A DNA stretch of 64,000 bases from Palsa-504 sp963847965 (lineage in GTDB: Bacteria; Actinomycetota; Actinomycetes; Streptosporangiales; Streptosporangiaceae): NCBI GenBank assembly GCA_963847965.1, contig CAWKCG010000027.1, positions 62,001-126,000 on the forward strand, read 5' to 3'. The notes beneath the pieces are model-generated. The model saw nothing but the letters and a program-made list of their open reading frames with translations, was not told where the DNA came from and did not search any database. Positions 60,402 to 64,000 of this stretch are shown in pieces; positions within the stretch are counted from its first letter, which is position 1; every line of letters starts with the position of its first letter. The translations under genes were made by a program, and so were the position numbers.

Positions 60402-60658
60402 CAGGCAGCTGGCCTGCGCGGAGGATTGACACCGAGGATCTCATCGGCCCAGGTGCGCTCGTCGTCCGAGAGCGCGCCGCCTGTTTCCCGCAAGGCTTCA
60501 GCCAGCAGGGCACCCCACCCGGCGACGTCGTCCAGGGCCACGGCGACAGCGTGCTGGATGAACCCCGACACGGTGGGGGCGGCGCCCGCATGTACTAGGG
60601 AGTGGATCCGGTCGAGTTGCGCCTCATCCAGCGTGATGGTCACCTTCTTTGATGCCAT
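60401..60658 (-). CDS. Ribbon-helix-helix antitoxin (VapB type)
   Basis: 85 residues. MASKKVTITLDEAQLDRIHS is a ribbon-helix-helix strand and first helix, followed by ALDDVAGWGALLAEALRETG and an acidic end that would neutralise the PIN toxin. Start at 60658; two earlier in-frame starts (60670, 60703) exist and overlap the upstream palindromes. Confidence 0.82.
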   Translation of the reverse strand: MASKKVTITLDEAQLDRIHSLVHAGAAPTVSGFIQHAVAVALDDVAGWGALLAEALRETGGALSDDERTWADEILGVNPPRRPAA

Positions 60659-60674
60659 ACCGGTTACCATACCA

Positions 60675-60688
60675 CGATCGAAAGATCG
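60675..60688. promoter_or_regulatory. CGATC-GAAA-GATCG palindrome upstream of vapB
   Basis: CGATC (60675-60679) and GATCG (60684-60688) flank GAAA, 17 bp before the antitoxin start. A near-symmetric TATGGTAACCGGTATGG overlaps the start itself. Such sites usually bind the VapBC complex for autorepression. Confidence 0.5.
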
Positions 60689-60724
60689 GGCACGGTACCG
60701 CACCCACTGGTTAGAAAGCAGGGT

Positions 60725-62414
60725 CTAGGCGGCGCGGCCTCCGCCACGGGCCCTGCCCCGGGGGGTCTTGCCGATGGCCTCGGAGGCGGCGATCGCGATC
60801 GCGTCGACGGGATCGGCCGGGTCGACCGGGGCCAGCGGGGCTCGCCCCGCGATCAGGTCCGCGGCGCGCTCGGCGATCGCGATCGTGGGCGCGTTGGTGT
60901 TCCCGCGGGGCACGGCCGGCATCACCGAGGCGTCCACGACGCGCAGCCCGGTGACGCCGCGGACCCGCAGTTCCGTGTCGACCACGCTCCACTTCGACTC
61001 GCGGCCCATCGCGCAGGTGCCGACCGGGTGGTAGAGGGTCACCACGCTGGCCCGCACGTAGTCCATGAGCTCCGTGTCGGACCGGAGGTGCGCGCCGGGG
61101 GCGAGCTCGCTCTTGCAGATGGCCGCCATGGACCTGGCCGTCACGAACTCCCTGGCCATCTTCAGGCCCGCCAGGAGTGCCCTGGCGTCCCCGCCGCCGT
61201 CGGACAGGTACCCGGGGTCGATGGACGGGCGGTGCCTGGGGTCGGCGCTGCGCAGCCTGATCAGTCCCCTGCTCCGCACGTCCACCAGGCCAACCAGCAC
61301 GGTCATCGCGCGCTGCGCCGGGTCGGCCAGGCCCTGGTCGCGGTACGGCGCGGGCAGGACGTGCAGCTGGAGGTCCGGCGCGGGCAGCCGCGGCTCAGAA
61401 TGGGCGAAGCCGCCAGACTCCGCCACGTTGCTCGTCAGCGGGCCGCGGTGGGTCAGCTGCCAGCGCAGCGCGGCGGCGTTGCCGCTCTTCTCCCACAGGC
61501 CGCGCAGCCTCGGCGTGGACCAGATGACCGGGAGCACGGGATGGTCGGACAGGTTCGCGCCGACGCCTGGGCTGTCCGCCTCCGGGCTGATGCCCGATTC
61601 GATCAGGTGGTCGGCCGGGCCGATGCCGGACAGCATCAGCAACTGCGGGCTGTTGACCGCGCCGCCGCACAGGATGACCTCCGCGTTGGCCCGCACGGTC
61701 TCGGTCTCGCCCCGGCGCAGGTAGGTCACGCCGGTGGCCTGGCCGGCGTCGAAGAGGACCCTGGTGACCAGGGCTCCGGTGTGCACGGTGAGGTTCGGCC
61801 TTGACATGGCCGGGCGCAGGTACGCCGTGGCCGCACTGCAGCGCCAGGCCGTCCCGCACGGTGAGCTGGTACCAGCCGACGCCGTCCTGGCGTGGCCCGT
61901 TGAAGTCCGGGTTGGCTACCGCGCCCTGCTCCTGGGCGGCCGCGAGGAACGCCTCGCACGCGGCGGACTTGTACCGCGGGTCGCTGACCTTCAGCGGGCC
62001 GCCGACGCCGTGGTAGGCGGAGGCGCCGCGCGAGTTGTCCTCGGCCCTCCTGAAGTAGGGCAGGAGATCCTCGTAGCCCCAGCCGGTGCAGCCGTACTCG
62101 TCGCGCCAGGTCTGGTAGTCGTGGCGGTTGCCGCGCATGTAGACCATCGCGTTGATCGAGGACGATCCGCCGAGGACCTTGCCCCGCGGCCAGTAGATGG
62201 ACCGCCCGCCCGCGCGGTGCTGCGGGACGGTGGTGTAGTTCCAGTCGTATTCGCTCTGGAACAGCCTGCTAAGCGCGGCGGGGGCGCGGATCTCGTCGGC
62301 GTCGTCGGCCGGGCCGGCCTCCAGGAGCAGGACGCTGAGGCTCGGATCGGCGGACAGCCGCGCCGCGAGGACGCAGCCCGCGCTTCCGGCACCGACGATG
62401 ATGTAGTCATACAC
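60725..62414 (-). pseudogene. GMC-family FAD oxidoreductase with one frameshift
   Basis: Choline-dehydrogenase-like flavoprotein. From GTG 62414 (GGGAG six bases before): DYIIVGAGSAGCVLAARLSA, GKVLGGSSSINAMVYMRGN and GVGWYQLTVRDGL are in frame; at 61844-61845 one extra C breaks it. The other frame then reads RCSAATAYLRPAMSRPNLTV, ILCGGAVNSPQLLMLSGIGP, VTLYHPVGTCAMG with the catalytic His, and VVDASVMPAVPRGNTNAPTI to 60725. Without the extra base the protein would be about 562 residues with all motifs. As written, two halves would form. Whether the shift is real needs read data. Confidence 0.85.
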
Positions 62415-62599
62415 GGCGGTCTCCCTCAGACACAAAGGGAACAATAACGTGCCGCGGGCCGGGTCCGGGCGGGGGATCCGGACTCGCCGGGACGGTTCAT
62501 ATCGCGCTGGTGAGCGAGAAGCCTCAAACGGGGCCATTGGGACGAGGGATGCGATCGGGGTCTGCACCGGGCGGCCGGGCCCTCAACTAGGGTGGATTC

Positions 62600-63199
62600 A
62601 TGCCCCGTGAGCGCAGCGAGAACCCGGTCGTGCTGTCCCGCATCTACACGCGCACCGGCGACGACGGGACGACCGCGCTGGCCGACGGCAGCCGCACGGC
62701 CAAGACCGACTCCCGCCTGGCCGCCTACGCGGACGTGGAAGAGGCCAACTGCGCGATCGGAGTGGCGATCACGTTCGGCGAGCTGCCCGCGAACATCGCC
62801 GGCCTGCTCTCCAGGGTGCAGAACGAGCTTTTCGACCTCGGCGCCGACCTGGCCAACCCGGTCACCGACTCGCCGCCGTACCCGCCGCTGCGTGTCGAAG
62901 AGGAGTACATCACCCGGCTGGAGCGGGAGTGCGACGCCTACAACGAGGACCTGGCTGCGCTCCGTAGCTTTCTGCTGCCGGGCGGGAGCCCGGGATCGAC
63001 GCTGCTGCACGTGGCGCGGACGGTGACCCGCCGGGCCGAGCGGAGCGCGTGGGCCGCGGCGGGCGAGCACGGCGACTCGATGAGCCCGCTGCCCGCCCGC
63101 TACCTGAACCGGCTCTCCGACCTGCTGTTCATCCTCGCCCGGGCGGCCAACGCGGGCCACGACGACGTGCTCTGGAAGCCCGGCGGCGACCGGGGCTGA
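62600..63199 (+). CDS. Cob(I)yrinic acid a,c-diamide adenosyltransferase (PduO type)
   Basis: 199 residues. SRIYTRTGDDGTTALADGSR (the TRTGDxGxT ATP loop), AYADVEEANCAIGVAI, and RTVTRRAERSAWAAAGEH followed by ARYLNRLSDLLFILAR are PduO hallmarks. It adds the adenosyl group of coenzyme B12. Its position beside DUF2550 and atpC is a common actinomycete order. ATG start at 62600. Confidence 0.94.
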   Translation: MPRERSENPVVLSRIYTRTGDDGTTALADGSRTAKTDSRLAAYADVEEANCAIGVAITFGELPANIAGLLSRVQNELFDLGADLANPVTDSPPYPPLRVEEEYITRLERECDAYNEDLAALRSFLLPGGSPGSTLLHVARTVTRRAERSAWAAAGEHGDSMSPLPARYLNRLSDLLFILARAANAGHDDVLWKPGGDRG

Positions 63200-63210
63200 T
63201 CATGAAGGCG

Positions 63211-63690
63211 TCACAGCGGGACGCCTAGGTGAGAGCCGGGGGGCGCGGCCTCGAGCCAGGCGAGCAGGCCGGTGAGGGCGGACTCGCCGAGGGCTAGTTC
63301 TACGGTGCCGGTGCGGCTAAGGGGCGCGCCGGCGGCCGTGGTGCCGTCCTCGCCGAAGCGGAATTCCACCACGATCATGCCGGGGCCCAGGATGGACGCC
63401 TCGGCGTCGGTGAGCTCGCGGCGCGATACCACGACCAGGTCGCGCCGCGGGAAGACCTCCTCGGGGCGCATCGAGACCCGGAACACGCCGAACCAGCAGA
63501 GTTCCTCGCGCTGGTAGGACGCCACGCCGAGGCGCCAGGAGCCGCCCGGCTGGCGCAGGCCGCACTCGACCGTGCCGCCGCCGCGCTCCAGCAGGTACCT
63601 GCGCGCGGCGATGATGACCGCGGCCAGGACCAGGACGATCAGGAAGGCGGCGAAGAGCCAGGCAGCATCGAGCGCCAGCCCTTCGCCCAC
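63211..63690 (-). CDS. DUF2550 membrane protein
   Basis: 159 residues. One N-terminal helix (AWLFAAFLIVLVLAAVIIAA) then a soluble domain: GGTVECGLRQPGGSWRLGVA, SYQREELCWFGVFRVSMRPE, RRDLVVVSRRELTDAEASIL. This matches DUF2550, regularly found after atpC. The GTG start follows the atpC stop by three bases. Function unknown. Confidence 0.85.
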   Translation of the reverse strand: MGEGLALDAAWLFAAFLIVLVLAAVIIAARRYLLERGGGTVECGLRQPGGSWRLGVASYQREELCWFGVFRVSMRPEEVFPRRDLVVVSRRELTDAEASILGPGMIVVEFRFGEDGTTAAGAPLSRTGTVELALGESALTGLLAWLEAAPPGSHLGVPL

Positions 63691-63693
63691 TCG

Positions 63694-64000
63694 TCAGGCC
63701 TGGTCGCCCGCGGCCCGCAGCAGCGCCTTCGCGTACTTGGCCTCGGGGGGCTCCTCCCCGCCCGGGGGAGCCTCCGCCATCGCGGTGGCCAGCTCCCGCC
63801 GCGCCTGCTCCAGGTCGACCTCGGCACCGAGCTGAGCCTGGGCCGCCAGGATCGATACCCGGTCGTCGGCCACGGAGAGGAACCCGCCGCTGACGGCGGC
63901 GCGCACCTCGGCGTCCTCGGTGAGGATCTCCACCACGCTGCCCTCGGCCAGGATGCCGAACACCGGCGAGTGCCCGGTCAGCACCCCGATGTCGCCCTCG
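63694..64000 (-). CDS. atpC: ATP synthase F1 epsilon subunit, partial (5' end beyond window)
   Basis: The visible reading EGDIGVLTGHSPVFGILAEG (from 64000), GFLSVADDRVSILAAQAQLG and the C-terminal helices with ELATAMAEA are AtpC. About ten or more N-terminal residues lie beyond the right edge. It couples rotation and inhibits ATPase activity in the F1 rotor. The remaining atp genes are expected to the right. Confidence 0.92.
   Translation of the reverse strand, partial: EGDIGVLTGHSPVFGILAEGSVVEILTEDAEVRAAVSGGFLSVADDRVSILAAQAQLGAEVDLEQARRELATAMAEAPPGGEEPPEAKYAKALLRAAGDQA

Noticed and set aside
1..64000. tRNA, rRNA or CRISPR array
   Set aside because: No cloverleaf with a TTC-loop signature, no rRNA-like sequence and no regularly spaced identical repeats were found on reading; a tRNAscan or Infernal run would settle it.

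Overview
The window is about 70% G+C with dense, mostly short-gapped genes and many GTG starts. The gene set is typical of an actinomycete (Actinomycetota): NucS mismatch repair, the GlgE alpha-glucan pathway, GroES/GroEL under a CIRCE operator, paired GuaB/GuaB3, DUF3017, DUF2550 beside atpC, DUF5709, and an XRE/DUF5753 plus DUF397 pair. A filamentous lineage of the Streptosporangiales or a relative is plausible. I could not identify a species, and I saw no rRNA, tRNA or CRISPR array.

Left end (1-6.9 kb): a decayed actinobacterial integrative conjugative element. It holds a serine recombinase, a membrane J-domain protein, a TraB/FtsK-type DNA translocase, a Replic_Relax-like winged-helix protein, two small element-type ORFs, and an XRE/DUF5753 plus DUF397 pair. 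Nearly every gene carries several single-base frameshifts, and the XRE gene also has a nonsense codon. From 7 to 9.6 kb there is an intact MFS exporter among long inverted repeats.

Core block (9.6-31 kb): trpS, guaB3 and guaB, then groEL and groES with a perfect CIRCE operator, kynureninase plus tryptophan 2,3-dioxygenase, guaA behind a CNNM/CBS membrane protein, galE, an M20 amidohydrolase, a DUF885 metallopeptidase-like protein, mdh, icd, DUF3017, an FHA-HTH regulator and a membrane Ser/Thr kinase.

Glycogen block (33-43.3 kb): glgP diverges from glgE-treS-pep2-glgB. This is a complete trehalose to maltose-1-phosphate to alpha-glucan route (TreS, Pep2, GlgE, GlgB) with a phosphorylase for breakdown. 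The normal stop codons of glgE and glgB both appear to be lost through one-base shifts.

Transport block (43.3-51.6 kb): a likely operon of a FAH-family hydrolase, a branched-chain-amino-acid-type ABC transporter (LivK, LivH, a LivM-LivG fusion, LivF), an SDR dehydrogenase and DUF5709. It faces a divergent FadR-type GntR regulator, with a perfect 11-bp-arm palindrome between them. The right end (51.6-64 kb) holds nucS, RelE/Phd and VapBC toxin-antitoxin pairs, a DeoR-MFS pair, a permuted RibD-like deaminase/reductase, an aldehyde dehydrogenase, a frameshifted GMC oxidoreductase, a cobalamin adenosyltransferase, DUF2550 and the 3' part of atpC.

The most unusual signal is a dispersed repeat built of G6/C6 palindromic modules with a conserved GCTGTGCT left end. 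It has three copies: upstream of kynU (about 15.63-15.83 kb), in frame inside guaA (about 19.14-19.35 kb, adding roughly 70 Pro/Gly-rich residues to the glutaminase domain), and at the 5' end of livF (about 45.37-45.44 kb). In livF, a seven-base C tract puts the start codon out of frame with the ATPase. This looks like a palindromic element that tolerates in-frame insertion into proteins and could make reading frames slip.
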